Below are positions 54,335 to 61,979 of a stretch of DNA of 64,000 bases, piece after piece. The position numbers and the translations under genes were made by a program. Position 1 is the first letter of the stretch. Each line of letters starts with the position of its first letter. Source of the DNA: Sphingomonas faeni (lineage in GTDB: Bacteria > Pseudomonadota > Alphaproteobacteria > Sphingomonadales > Sphingomonadaceae); contig NZ_JAUSZF010000001.1 of the NCBI RefSeq assembly GCF_030817315.1, positions 914,501 through 978,500 on the forward strand. Reading direction: 5' to 3'. Under the pieces are notes generated by a model. That model searched no databases. It was given only the letters and a program-made list of their open reading frames with translations, and was not told the origin of the DNA.

Positions 54335-55276
54335 ATGACGACGCGCCGCCTGACGTGCAGCCTCGCGCTCGCCCTTGTTTTCGCGACCACGGCTTCGGCG
54401 CAGCTACCGCCGAGCATCGACGGCCGGATCGAGCAGCTCAAGCCCGGCGAATATCTCTGGGCGCCCGAGATAGCACCCGCCGGCCCCGTCACGGTGATCG
54501 TCAGCCTCGCCGCGCAAAAGGCCTATGCCTACCGCAACGGCGTGGCGATCGGGGTCTCGACCGTATCGACCGGCAGCGACGGCCATGCGACGCCGACCGG
54601 GGTCTTCACCGTGCTCCAGAAGGACGTGGATCACGTATCGAACCTCTACAAGGACGCAGCGATGCCGTTCATGCAGCGGCTCACCTGGGACGGCATCGCG
54701 ATGCACGCGGGCAATCTGCCGGGCTATCCGGCGTCGCATGGCTGCATCCGCCTCCCGCCCGCGTTCGCAAAACTGCTGTTCGGGATCACCCGGCTCGGGA
54801 TCACCGTCGTCATCACGCAGGACGCGCGCGTTCCGGTGGTGGCCGCCAAGCCGGGCATGCTGACGTCGGCGGGATCGGCGGGCGGGGACTTCGTGTGGAA
54901 CCCGGCGCTGTCGCCCAAGGGGCCGGTCTCGATCGTGATCAGCGGGCGCGACAAGCGGGTGGTCGTGCTGCGCAACGGGATCGAGATCGGCTCCGGCGCG
55001 ATCGCGTTCGATGCGCCGATCGAGCGGACCGCCGCGTTCACGCTGCAATCGATCGATGCGGACGGCGAGCATTGGTTGCGCCTGCCATTGCCCGGCGATC
55101 CGAGAACCGGCGAACTGACCGCCGAAGACCGCGCCAAGGGGCATCTGGCGGAAGGGTTTCGCGCCGCGCTGGCGACCGTGACGACGCCTGGTACGACGCT
55201 GCTGGTGACGCGCGAGACACTGGCGAGCGCGGGCACCGGTACTCCCGTCACGATTATCGAAGCCACCGGGCAATGA
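54335..55276 (+). CDS. L,D-transpeptidase (YkuD) domain protein, exported
   Basis: 313 residues from ATG 54335. Signal peptide LALALVFATTASAQ. The YkuD catalytic motif is HAGNLPGYPASHGCIRLP, with the nucleophilic Cys in SHGCIR; the domain starts PVTVIVSLAAQKAYAYR. It has an extra C-terminal segment PVSIVISGRDKRVVVLRNG that repeats the N-terminal strand pattern, perhaps a second, non-catalytic fold. It crosslinks peptidoglycan or attaches proteins in the periplasm. Its stop overlaps the ATPase start (ATGA), an unusual coupling of envelope and cation-pump genes. Confidence 0.9.
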   Translation: MTTRRLTCSLALALVFATTASAQLPPSIDGRIEQLKPGEYLWAPEIAPAGPVTVIVSLAAQKAYAYRNGVAIGVSTVSTGSDGHATPTGVFTVLQKDVDHVSNLYKDAAMPFMQRLTWDGIAMHAGNLPGYPASHGCIRLPPAFAKLLFGITRLGITVVITQDARVPVVAAKPGMLTSAGSAGGDFVWNPALSPKGPVSIVISGRDKRVVVLRNGIEIGSGAIAFDAPIERTAAFTLQSIDADGEHWLRLPLPGDPRTGELTAEDRAKGHLAEGFRAALATVTTPGTTLLVTRETLASAGTGTPVTIIEATGQ

Positions 55277-57900
55277 TCGCCGAGCGCCCGATCGACCAGC
55301 TGCGCGACCAGCGTACCACCCCGCGACCATGGCATGCCACGTCTCCGGCGCGCGTGATGGCGCTGCTCGATACCAGCGCGACCGGCCTGAGCCCGAAGGA
55401 TGCCGCCGAACGCCTGATCCATGACGGTCCGAACGAACTCGCGCCACCGCCGTCGCCCTCGACGCTGCTGCTGTTCGCGCGGCAGTTCAACAGTCCGTTG
55501 ATCTACCTGCTGATCGCCGCGGCGGCGATCTCGCTCGGGCTCGGCCACCGCACCGATGCGGGGTTCATCGGTGTCGTCCTGCTCGTCAACGCGGCGATCG
55601 GCACGGTGCAGGAGAGCAAGGCGGCGGACAGCCTCGCCGCGCTCGGCCGGATGATCGGCCAGACCGCGACCGTCCGGCGCGGCGGAGCGGTATCGGTGGT
55701 CGACGCGCGCGCGATCGTCGTCGGCGATGTCGTCGCGCTGGAGAGCGGCATGGCCGTGCCCGCCGATATCCGTCTCTCGTCGAGCAGCGCTCTGCGCGTC
55801 GACCAGTCGACCTTCACTGGTGAATCCGTGGCGGTCGCGAAGGATCAGACGGCGCTGCTGCCCGCCGCCACGCCGCCGGGCGAGCGGACGACGATGGTGC
55901 TGGCGGGCACGATGATCGAGCAGGGGCGGGGTACCGGCGTCGTCGTCGCGACCGGGGCCGATACCGCGCTGGGGGCGATCGACGCGTCGTTGCGGACCGC
56001 TAAAGCGACGCCGCCACCGCTCGTAATCCGGCTCGACCGGCTGGCGCGGCAGATCAGCATCGCGACGATCGCGCTGATCATCCCGTTCGCGTTCGTTTTG
56101 TTGATGCAGGGGCGGCCGGGCGACCAGATCCTGTTGCTCGCGGTCGCGCTCGCGGTCTCGGCGATCCCTGAAGGCCTGTCGATCGCGGTGACGGTCGCGC
56201 TGGCGGCGGGGACCCGGCGGATGGCGGCGCGGAAGGTGATCGTCCGCTCGCTGCCCGCGGTCGAGGGGCTGGGCGCGTGCACGATCATCGCCAGCGACAA
56301 GACGGGGACGCTGACGCGAAATATCCTCTCGGTGGAGAAGATACTGCTCGCCGACGGACGGGGTTTCGCGAGCGCAGACTGGCCGGCTGACAGTCTGGCC
56401 GAGATGCGCCGCGCCGCTGCGCTCTGCAACGAGGCATCGATCGGACCCGACGGTACGCCCGTTGGGGATTCGGTCGACGTCGCGTTGCTGCGGTTCGCGG
56501 GCGAGGGCGGTGAGGATCTGGCCGCGCTGCATGCGGTCGTGCGGACCGGGGCGCTGCCTTACGAACCGGTCCGTAAATTCTCGACCGTCGCGGTGGCGGA
56601 GGGGCAGGGCGTCCGCGTGTTTGCCAAGGGTGCGCCCGAGATCATTCGGCAGATGTGCCGTACGATCGACCCTGCCGCGTTCGCCGCTGCCTTGGCGATG
56701 GCCGGTGAAGGCTATCGCGTGATCGCAGTCGCTGCATCGGATGGTGCGACGACCACTGATCCGACGGCACCGACCGATCTCGTCCTGCTCGGCTGGATCG
56801 GGCTGATCGACCCGGTTCGCCCCGAAGTCCCGGCGGCGATCGCGCGCTGTGCCGAGGCGGGGATCGGCGTGCGGATGGTCACCGGCGACCATCCCGGCAC
56901 CGCCCTGACGATCGCCCGCGGGCTCGGGCTCGACGTCGCGGCGGAGCAGGTCGTCACCGGCACGCAGATGACCGAGCTCGTGGGCCAACCCGAGCAACTC
57001 GCCGCGCTGGTGCTAGGCGGCCGCGTGTTCGCGCGGATCGAACCGGTGCAGAAGCTCGAGATCGTCCGCATCCTCGCCGCCAGCGGTGAACTGGTTGCGG
57101 TCACCGGCGATGGAGTCAACGACGCGCCCGCGCTGCAGTCCGCGCATATCGGCGTGGCGATGGGCGTCGCCGGCACCGACGTCGCGCGCGGCGCCGCCGA
57201 CCTCGTGCTGGCCGACGACAATTTCGCGTCGATCGTAGCCGGCGTCGAAGAGGGCCGCGTGACCTATGCCAACGTCCGTCGGATCGTCATCATCCTGCTC
57301 GCCACCGGGGTTGCCGAGATCGGCATGTTCATCGGCGCCGTCGTGCTCGGGCTGCCGATGCCACTGACCGCGGTGCAACTGTTGTGGCTCAATCTCGTCA
57401 CCAATGGCGCGCAGGACGTGATGCTCGGCTTCGGCCGGGGCGAGGGCGACGAACTGCGCCAGCCGCCACGTCCGCCGAGCGCACCGATCCTCGACCAGAG
57501 CGCGATCGCGCTGATGATCCCGCCGGCGCTGTTGATGACCGGGCTCGCGCTGTATCTCGTGGCGCAAATGCGCGGCGAGGACCGTTCGCTCGCGGAGATC
57601 CAGAACGCGGTGCTGCTGATGACCGTGCTGTTCCAGAACGTCTACGTATTGTGCATGCGCAGCGAGCGCCGTTCGATCTTCCGCGAACCGCTGTTGTCGA
57701 ACGCGTGGTTGCTGCTCGGCGTCGGCGTCGCGCTGGTGTTGCAGGCGACCGCGATGCTGTGGCCGCCGCTCGGCGGGGTGCTCGGCACCTCGCCGGTATC
57801 GGCTGCGACATTGCGGTTCTGCGCCGCTGCGGTGGTCGGGACGATAGTCGTCACCGAAGCGACCAAATTTGCGGTCGGACTGTGGCAGCGACGTCGATGA
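55273..57900 (+). CDS. P-type cation-transporting ATPase (PII-like)
   Basis: 875 residues from ATG 55273. Cation-ATPase start: ATGLSPKDAAERLIHDGPNEL, then the TGES loop (STFTGESV), phosphorylation motif SDKTGTLT near residue 338, the fluorescein-site region FAKGAPE and hinge TGDGVNDAPAL near residue 615. Membrane segment 4 has the PEGL motif (AIPEGLSIAVTVALAAGTRRMAARKVIVRSLPAVE) typical of Ca/H or PMR1-like pumps. A much longer open frame upstream is overlap only. Probably exports Ca2+ or Mn2+, or takes up Mg2+. Second gene of the operon. Confidence 0.9.
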   Translation: MIAERPIDQLRDQRTTPRPWHATSPARVMALLDTSATGLSPKDAAERLIHDGPNELAPPPSPSTLLLFARQFNSPLIYLLIAAAAISLGLGHRTDAGFIGVVLLVNAAIGTVQESKAADSLAALGRMIGQTATVRRGGAVSVVDARAIVVGDVVALESGMAVPADIRLSSSSALRVDQSTFTGESVAVAKDQTALLPAATPPGERTTMVLAGTMIEQGRGTGVVVATGADTALGAIDASLRTAKATPPPLVIRLDRLARQISIATIALIIPFAFVLLMQGRPGDQILLLAVALAVSAIPEGLSIAVTVALAAGTRRMAARKVIVRSLPAVEGLGACTIIASDKTGTLTRNILSVEKILLADGRGFASADWPADSLAEMRRAAALCNEASIGPDGTPVGDSVDVALLRFAGEGGEDLAALHAVVRTGALPYEPVRKFSTVAVAEGQGVRVFAKGAPEIIRQMCRTIDPAAFAAALAMAGEGYRVIAVAASDGATTTDPTAPTDLVLLGWIGLIDPVRPEVPAAIARCAEAGIGVRMVTGDHPGTALTIARGLGLDVAAEQVVTGTQMTELVGQPEQLAALVLGGRVFARIEPVQKLEIVRILAASGELVAVTGDGVNDAPALQSAHIGVAMGVAGTDVARGAADLVLADDNFASIVAGVEEGRVTYANVRRIVIILLATGVAEIGMFIGAVVLGLPMPLTAVQLLWLNLVTNGAQDVMLGFGRGEGDELRQPPRPPSAPILDQSAIALMIPPALLMTGLALYLVAQMRGEDRSLAEIQNAVLLMTVLFQNVYVLCMRSERRSIFREPLLSNAWLLLGVGVALVLQATAMLWPPLGGVLGTSPVSAATLRFCAAAVVGTIVVTEATKFAVGLWQRRR

Positions 57901-57980
57901 CTGCGGTCGTTCCGATCGCCAGCGCCGCGACCCTTGCCGCGGCACTGGCGTTGACGGCATCGGCATCGGCGTCAGGCTGA
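57897..57980 (+). CDS. Tiny overlapping open frame of doubtful reality
   Basis: An ATG overlapping the ATPase stop (ATGA) opens 27 codons, TAVVPIASAATLAAALALTASASASG, very Ala/Leu-rich and long enough for one membrane segment. It ends overlapping the 3' end of the GNAT gene. Coupled tiny hydrophobic partners of transporters are known, so it could be real, but composition alone does not separate it from chance. Confidence 0.25.
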   Translation: MTAVVPIASAATLAAALALTASASASG

Positions 57981-58535
57981 CAGCGTCATCCGCAACATCA
58001 TCGAAGCCGGATCGCCCGGACAGGCGGACGCGATCCAGCCGCGTTCGCGTTCGAGATCGATCGCCTGGTGGTTATCGCGGCTCTCGATCGATTCGAGCGT
58101 CGCGATACCCTTCGCACGGGCGAACGCGGCGACGTGATCGAGCAGGGTCCAGCTGATCCCGCGGCGTTTGAAGTCGGTGCGGATCGCGATGGCGACTTCG
58201 GCGCGGGTAAGGCTCTCGTCGGCCGCCAGCATCGCGGTCGCGACGATCCGGTTGGTGGCGGGATCGAAGGCGAGGAAATTCTCGGTATGCTCGTGATCGA
58301 CCGTGACCAGCGCGCGAAGCTGGTCGTGGCCGACCTTGTGGATCGCGCTGAGGAAGCGGAACCGGAGGTCCTCCTTGTCGACATGCTCGAAGAATTCTCC
58401 CAGTGCGGGTTCGTCGGCGGGTGACGCGGGGCGGACGTAGAAGACATAGCCGCTGCGCGCCGTCAGATCCGCGCTCCACGACACGGCCGATGGTGTTTCC
58501 GCGGCGTCCGCCCGCTTGCTCACGAATTCTACCAT
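57972..58535 (-). CDS. GNAT-family acetyltransferase
   Basis: 187 residues from ATG 58535. GNAT fold: YVFYVRPASPADEPALGEFFEHV, FLAFDPATNRIVATAML, and acetyl-CoA site VAIAIRTDFKRRGISWTLLDHVAAFARAKG with the R/Q-x-x-G-x-G/A-like RRGISW. The first 30 residues are unassigned. Targets unknown. A FixJ-type box on the minus strand (58613-58626) lies 78 bases upstream, so it belongs to the same regulon; related GNAT proteins appear fused to or next to Usp and CBS domains. Confidence 0.88.
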   Translation of the reverse strand: MVEFVSKRADAAETPSAVSWSADLTARSGYVFYVRPASPADEPALGEFFEHVDKEDLRFRFLSAIHKVGHDQLRALVTVDHEHTENFLAFDPATNRIVATAMLAADESLTRAEVAIAIRTDFKRRGISWTLLDHVAAFARAKGIATLESIESRDNHQAIDLERERGWIASACPGDPASMMLRMTLSA

Positions 58536-58608
58536 CTTGATGTCCTTTGCAATTACCCATCGCGATGGCGATGCACCCCATGCCTAACGACAAGGCCGGC
58601 GCCCCCGC

Positions 58609-58638
58609 AGCGTCGGGAAACACGTAGTTTCCGACGCT
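58609..58638. promoter_or_regulatory. 30-bp palindrome combining two FixJ-type sites
   Basis: AGCGTCGG at the left and CCGACGCT at the right are reverse complements; the core GGGAAACACGTAGTTTCC includes the minus-strand site (58613-58626) and the plus-strand site CACGTAGTTTCCGA (58621-58634), sharing 6 bases. It lies between the GNAT gene (78 bases) and the CxxC membrane gene (70 bases) and can serve both. No other copy in the window has this arrangement. Confidence 0.75.
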
Positions 58639-58703
58639 ACTGACGGGCGCGGCGGACGCTAGGCTAGCGTCGAAGGGCGATCTGCGCCCGGTGAGGAGAC
58701 CGC

Positions 58704-59318
58704 ATGACGATCGACATTCAGCGGATGCAGGACATGGCGCACGAGATCGTCCGGCTTCAAGGCGAACTCGACCGCGAGATCGAAAGCCGGCGTCGCGCGC
58801 TCGGTGTCGAGATCACCGGCCGGATCGTCGGCTTCGAACACGGCGTGCTCGATGCGCAACGGCAATTGAAAGTGTCGGTGCTGCGCTTCGTCGCGCGGTC
58901 CGACCTGGTTTCGATCGTCATCGCGCCGGTGATCTATTCGCTGATCGTGCCGCTGGTGATCGTTGATATCTGGGTAAGCGCGTATCAGGCGATCTGCTTT
59001 CGTGCGTACGGCATCGCGCGGGTCCGGCGGGGTGACTACATCATGTTCGACCGCGCGCATCTAGGCTATCTGAACCGGATCGAGGCGATGAACTGCGCCT
59101 TCTGCTCCTATGCCAACGGCCTGATCGGGTTTGTCCGCGAAGTCAGCAGCCGGACCGAACAATATTGGTGCCCGATCAAGCATGCGCTCCGCGTCAGCGA
59201 TCCGCTCCATCGCTATTACGAGTTCCTCGAATATGGCGATGCGGATGGGTACCGCTCGCGGCTGGCGGAGTTCCGCGATCGGCTGCGCGAGGGAGAGGTC
59301 GCGGACCGCGTCGCCTGA
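58704..59318 (+). CDS. Uncharacterised membrane protein with CxxC...CPIKH motif
   Basis: 204 residues from ATG 58704 (GAGGAGACCGC before it). An N-terminal helical/coiled-coil-like part (EIVRLQGELDREIESRRRALG), one or two hydrophobic segments at 66-98, then C131-x2-C134 (NCAFCSYANG) and C156PIKH160. The three cysteines and the histidine are placed as for a metal or heme site, and the RTEQYWCPIKHA pattern recurs in my memory of unannotated proteins next to oxygen-response genes. Downstream of the double FixJ-type palindrome. I cannot name a function; a membrane-bound redox or metal sensor is a guess. Confidence 0.75.
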   Translation: MTIDIQRMQDMAHEIVRLQGELDREIESRRRALGVEITGRIVGFEHGVLDAQRQLKVSVLRFVARSDLVSIVIAPVIYSLIVPLVIVDIWVSAYQAICFRAYGIARVRRGDYIMFDRAHLGYLNRIEAMNCAFCSYANGLIGFVREVSSRTEQYWCPIKHALRVSDPLHRYYEFLEYGDADGYRSRLAEFRDRLREGEVADRVA

Positions 59319-59332
59319 TTGACCGCCGTCAA
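59319..59332 (+). promoter_or_regulatory. FNR/FixK-type box upstream of the gene at 59379
   Basis: TTGACCGCCGTCAA matches the palindromic FNR/FixK pattern TTGAN6TCAA. It starts 60 bases before the ATG at 59379, near a usual activator distance from a promoter. The gene for an FNR-type regulator lies 700 bases away. Confidence 0.75.
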
Positions 59333-59378
59333 TGTGTCGCGCGAAGTGGAATGCCATTGAGGCTCATGGAGAGCCGCG

Positions 59379-59915
59379 ATGACCGAGCATGACGAGTTTG
59401 CCGCGTGCGTCGTGCCGTTTGCGCGGCGCTGGCATGTCATCCACGAACTCGATCTGGCGCGGTTGATCGCGGCCCACGCCCGGGTTCGCGACGTATGCGA
59501 TCGGCTGGAGGCGTGCGCCGATGCGTTGCCCCGCCGGTTGTCCGATGCCGAAACCGACGTGGTCTGTCGTGACCTGCGCGCCGTCTTCGTCAGCTACCCG
59601 CGCGACGAAGATTCACTGATCGATGCGCTGTTCGCGCGTGGTTTGGGCGATCCGCTAACCGCCGCAGTCGTGGCGCGGATAACGGCGCGTCATGTGAGCG
59701 ATGCAATCCAGGCCGACGACATTCTTGCCGCCCTGTCCGGCGTCTCGACGCCGTGCGCGGAGGCGTTCGGGTACATGTTGCGGAGTTTCTTCGACGGGTG
59801 CCGGCAGGCGATCGACTTCACGCAGCTCGCGATCCTGACGCTCGGCGCTGGGCGGCTTACGCGTGGCGCGCGGGATATGCTGGTACGCGGGCTTTGCGAG
59901 CGTAGCGCGGTTTAG
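59379..59915 (+). CDS. Helical protein of unknown function, FNR-box controlled
   Basis: 178 residues from ATG 59379 (GGAGAG before it). All helix: ARRWHVIHELDLARLIAAHARVRDVCDRLEACADALP near the start, then VVARITARHVSDAIQADD, and PCAEAFGYMLRSFFDGCRQAIDFTQLAIL near the end. Histidines at the start, placed as in hemerythrin-type helical bundles, are suggestive only. It overlaps the convergent FNR gene by 4 bases. It is likely induced at low oxygen. Confidence 0.65.
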   Translation: MTEHDEFAACVVPFARRWHVIHELDLARLIAAHARVRDVCDRLEACADALPRRLSDAETDVVCRDLRAVFVSYPRDEDSLIDALFARGLGDPLTAAVVARITARHVSDAIQADDILAALSGVSTPCAEAFGYMLRSFFDGCRQAIDFTQLAILTLGAGRLTRGARDMLVRGLCERSAV

Positions 59916-60622
59916 GCAGCCTCGGCGCGACCTTGGAGCGCATCGGGATCGGAGATCGTGATCGCGCGGCCGCCGGGGAGGGCGATTACGCCAGCGGTCT
60001 TGAGCCGGGTCATCTGGCGGCTGACCGTCTCTATCGTCAGCCCCAGCACGTCGGCGATCTGGCCGCGGGTGAGTGGAAGGTCGAACGTCATCGGCCCGTC
60101 GGGCGTCGCCCGACATCCCGTCGAACTGGCGCGCAACGCCATGTCGAGCAGGAAGCCGGCGATCTTCTCCTGCGCGGATTGGCGCGCGAGCGACAAAATC
60201 CGCGTGCGCGCGACGGCGAGCGCTGCGAGCGTCCGCTGCAGCAACAGGCGCTCCATCCGCGCATGATCCTCCAGCACGCGTTCGAACGCGTCGCGTGGGA
60301 AGATACACAATTCGGACTCGGTCATTGCGGTGATCGTGAAGTCGGCTTGGCCGGCATAGGGCTGGCCGACGAAATCGGCAGGATACAGCAACCCGACGAT
60401 CTGCTCGCGACCATCGGGTGTCGCCGCCACCAGTTTCAGCACGCCCGACAGCAAGTTCGCGCAGATGATGCTCTCATCGCCGGCCCAGATCAGCGTCTGG
60501 CCGCGCGCGATCTTGCGGCGGCGTCCGAGCGTATTGAGCGTGTTCAGCTCGACGTCGCTGAGGCTACTGCAAAGCGCCTGGTCGCGGACCGCGCAGTCCG
60601 CGCAGATGTCGTGGTGAGCCAT
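59912..60622 (-). CDS. FNR-type Crp family oxygen-responsive regulator
   Basis: 236 residues from ATG 60622. N-terminal C7-x2-C10-x7-C18 (CADCAVRDQALC) plus C106 (SELCIFPR) give the four-cysteine [4Fe-4S] cluster of FNR-type sensors. Cyclic-nucleotide fold with GQTLIWAGDESI, and a helix-turn-helix at the C-terminus TRGQIADVLGLTIETVSRQMTRLK, whose E-x2-SR reads FNR boxes. It ends the cydABX transcript unit (gap of 55 bases to cydX) and may be autoregulated. FixK-like or FnrL-like; exact orthology not determined. Confidence 0.95.
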   Translation of the reverse strand: MAHHDICADCAVRDQALCSSLSDVELNTLNTLGRRRKIARGQTLIWAGDESIICANLLSGVLKLVAATPDGREQIVGLLYPADFVGQPYAGQADFTITAMTESELCIFPRDAFERVLEDHARMERLLLQRTLAALAVARTRILSLARQSAQEKIAGFLLDMALRASSTGCRATPDGPMTFDLPLTRGQIADVLGLTIETVSRQMTRLKTAGVIALPGGRAITISDPDALQGRAEAA

Positions 60623-60677
60623 TGATCCAGTATAGTATGAAGGCCCGCGATATCCGCGCGAAATCTTTACGCGGCCG

Positions 60678-60800
60678 TTACGAGTTTGCAGGCGCGTCGG
60701 CATCGTCCTCGATCGGGAGATGGAACTCGTGCCAGATGCCGTTGAGGATGCCGAAGCCGACGGCGAGTCCGAGGCCGAGGACCCAGGTGAAATACCACAT
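60678..60800 (-). CDS. cydX: Cytochrome bd oxidase small subunit CydX
   Basis: 40 residues from ATG 60800 to TAA. MWYFTWVLGLGLAVGFGILNGIWHEF is one membrane helix with the conserved Trp-Tyr-Phe start of CydX; the tail is acidic (EDDAD). Needed for bd oxidase activity and stability. An AAGGA site lies upstream. Only 25 bases from the end of cydB, so it is one transcript. Confidence 0.92.
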   Translation of the reverse strand: MWYFTWVLGLGLAVGFGILNGIWHEFHLPIEDDADAPANS

Positions 60801-60825
60801 GATCAGATATCCTTAGGGAACGGGG

Positions 60826-61965
60826 TCAGTAGAAATCGGGGTTGGTCGCGACCTCCTGCGTGGTCACGCGGCCGAACATCACCTTGTACGCCCAAGCCGT
60901 GTAGGCGACGACGATCGGCAACAGCACGACGGTGACGAACAGCATGATACCGAGCGTCTTGGCGCTCGACGATGCATTCCAGACCGTGAGACTCGAGTGC
61001 GGGTCGATGCTCGACGGCAGGATGAACGGGAACATCGAGAGCCCTACGGTCGCGATGATGCCGAGCGCCGACGCCGAGGATCCGGCGAAAGCGGCGCCTT
61101 CCGATCCGCGCCGGATCCCGAAGAGGGCGAGTGCCGCGCCACCGAACCCGAATGCGGGGGCGATCATCATCCACGGATACAGGACGTAATTGGCGAGCCA
61201 GCCGCCGCGCGCGAGTTCGCTGGTGGTACGCAAGGGATTGGATGGCCCCGAGGGATCGATCGCGCCGACAATGCGGTAGCCGATGTCGCCATAGGCCACG
61301 AACGCCCAGCCGATCGCGAACAGCGCGAGCGACGCGAGGCCGGCTACCGTGCCGAACTTGCGCGCGCGATCGTGCACCGGGCCGCGCTCTATCTTGATCG
61401 CCAGCCACGCGCTGCCGTGAAGCACGAGCATCGCGACCGACAACAGGCCACAGACGAGCGTGAACGGCGTGAACAGCCCGAGGAAGCTGCCGTCGAAGAA
61501 CGCACGCAGATCGCTGTCGAGGCGGAAGGGCGCACCCGACAGGACGTTGCCGACCGCGACGCCAAACACGAGCGCGGGCACGAACCCGCCGACGAACAGC
61601 GCCCAGTCCCAGCGCGACCGCCAGGCGGGGTCCGGCCGCTTCGACCGGTATTTGAACCCCACCGGTCGCAGGATCAGCGCCGCCAGGACGAGGAACATCG
61701 CGAGGTAGAAGCCCGAGAAGCTGATCGCATAGACGAACGGCCACGCCGCGAAGATCGCGCCGCCCGCGAGGATGAACCACACCTGGTTGCCTTCCCAGGT
61801 CGGGCCGATCGAATTGATCACCATCCGCCGCTCGGCATCGGTGCGCCCGACGAACGGGAGCAGTGCCGCGACGCCGAGATCGAAGCCGTCGGTCAGCGCG
61901 AAGCCGATCAGCAGGATTCCCATCAGCGCCCACCAGATCAGACGCAGCGTTTCATAATCGAACAT
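60826..61965 (-). CDS. cydB: Cytochrome bd ubiquinol oxidase subunit II
   Basis: 379 residues. Start MFDYETLRLIWWALMGILLIGFALTDGFDLGVAAL with the Asp (DGFDLG) of the proton channel, then EGNQVWFILAGGAIFAAWP, and FSGFYLAMFLVLAALILRPVGF. About eight hydrophobic segments. It begins 14 bases after cydA and is followed by cydX. Membrane subunit of the oxidase that reduces oxygen to water with high affinity and no proton pumping. Confidence 0.97.
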   Translation of the reverse strand: MFDYETLRLIWWALMGILLIGFALTDGFDLGVAALLPFVGRTDAERRMVINSIGPTWEGNQVWFILAGGAIFAAWPFVYAISFSGFYLAMFLVLAALILRPVGFKYRSKRPDPAWRSRWDWALFVGGFVPALVFGVAVGNVLSGAPFRLDSDLRAFFDGSFLGLFTPFTLVCGLLSVAMLVLHGSAWLAIKIERGPVHDRARKFGTVAGLASLALFAIGWAFVAYGDIGYRIVGAIDPSGPSNPLRTTSELARGGWLANYVLYPWMMIAPAFGFGGAALALFGIRRGSEGAAFAGSSASALGIIATVGLSMFPFILPSSIDPHSSLTVWNASSSAKTLGIMLFVTVVLLPIVVAYTAWAYKVMFGRVTTQEVATNPDFY

Positions 61966-61979
61966 CGTCGTGTCTCCTG

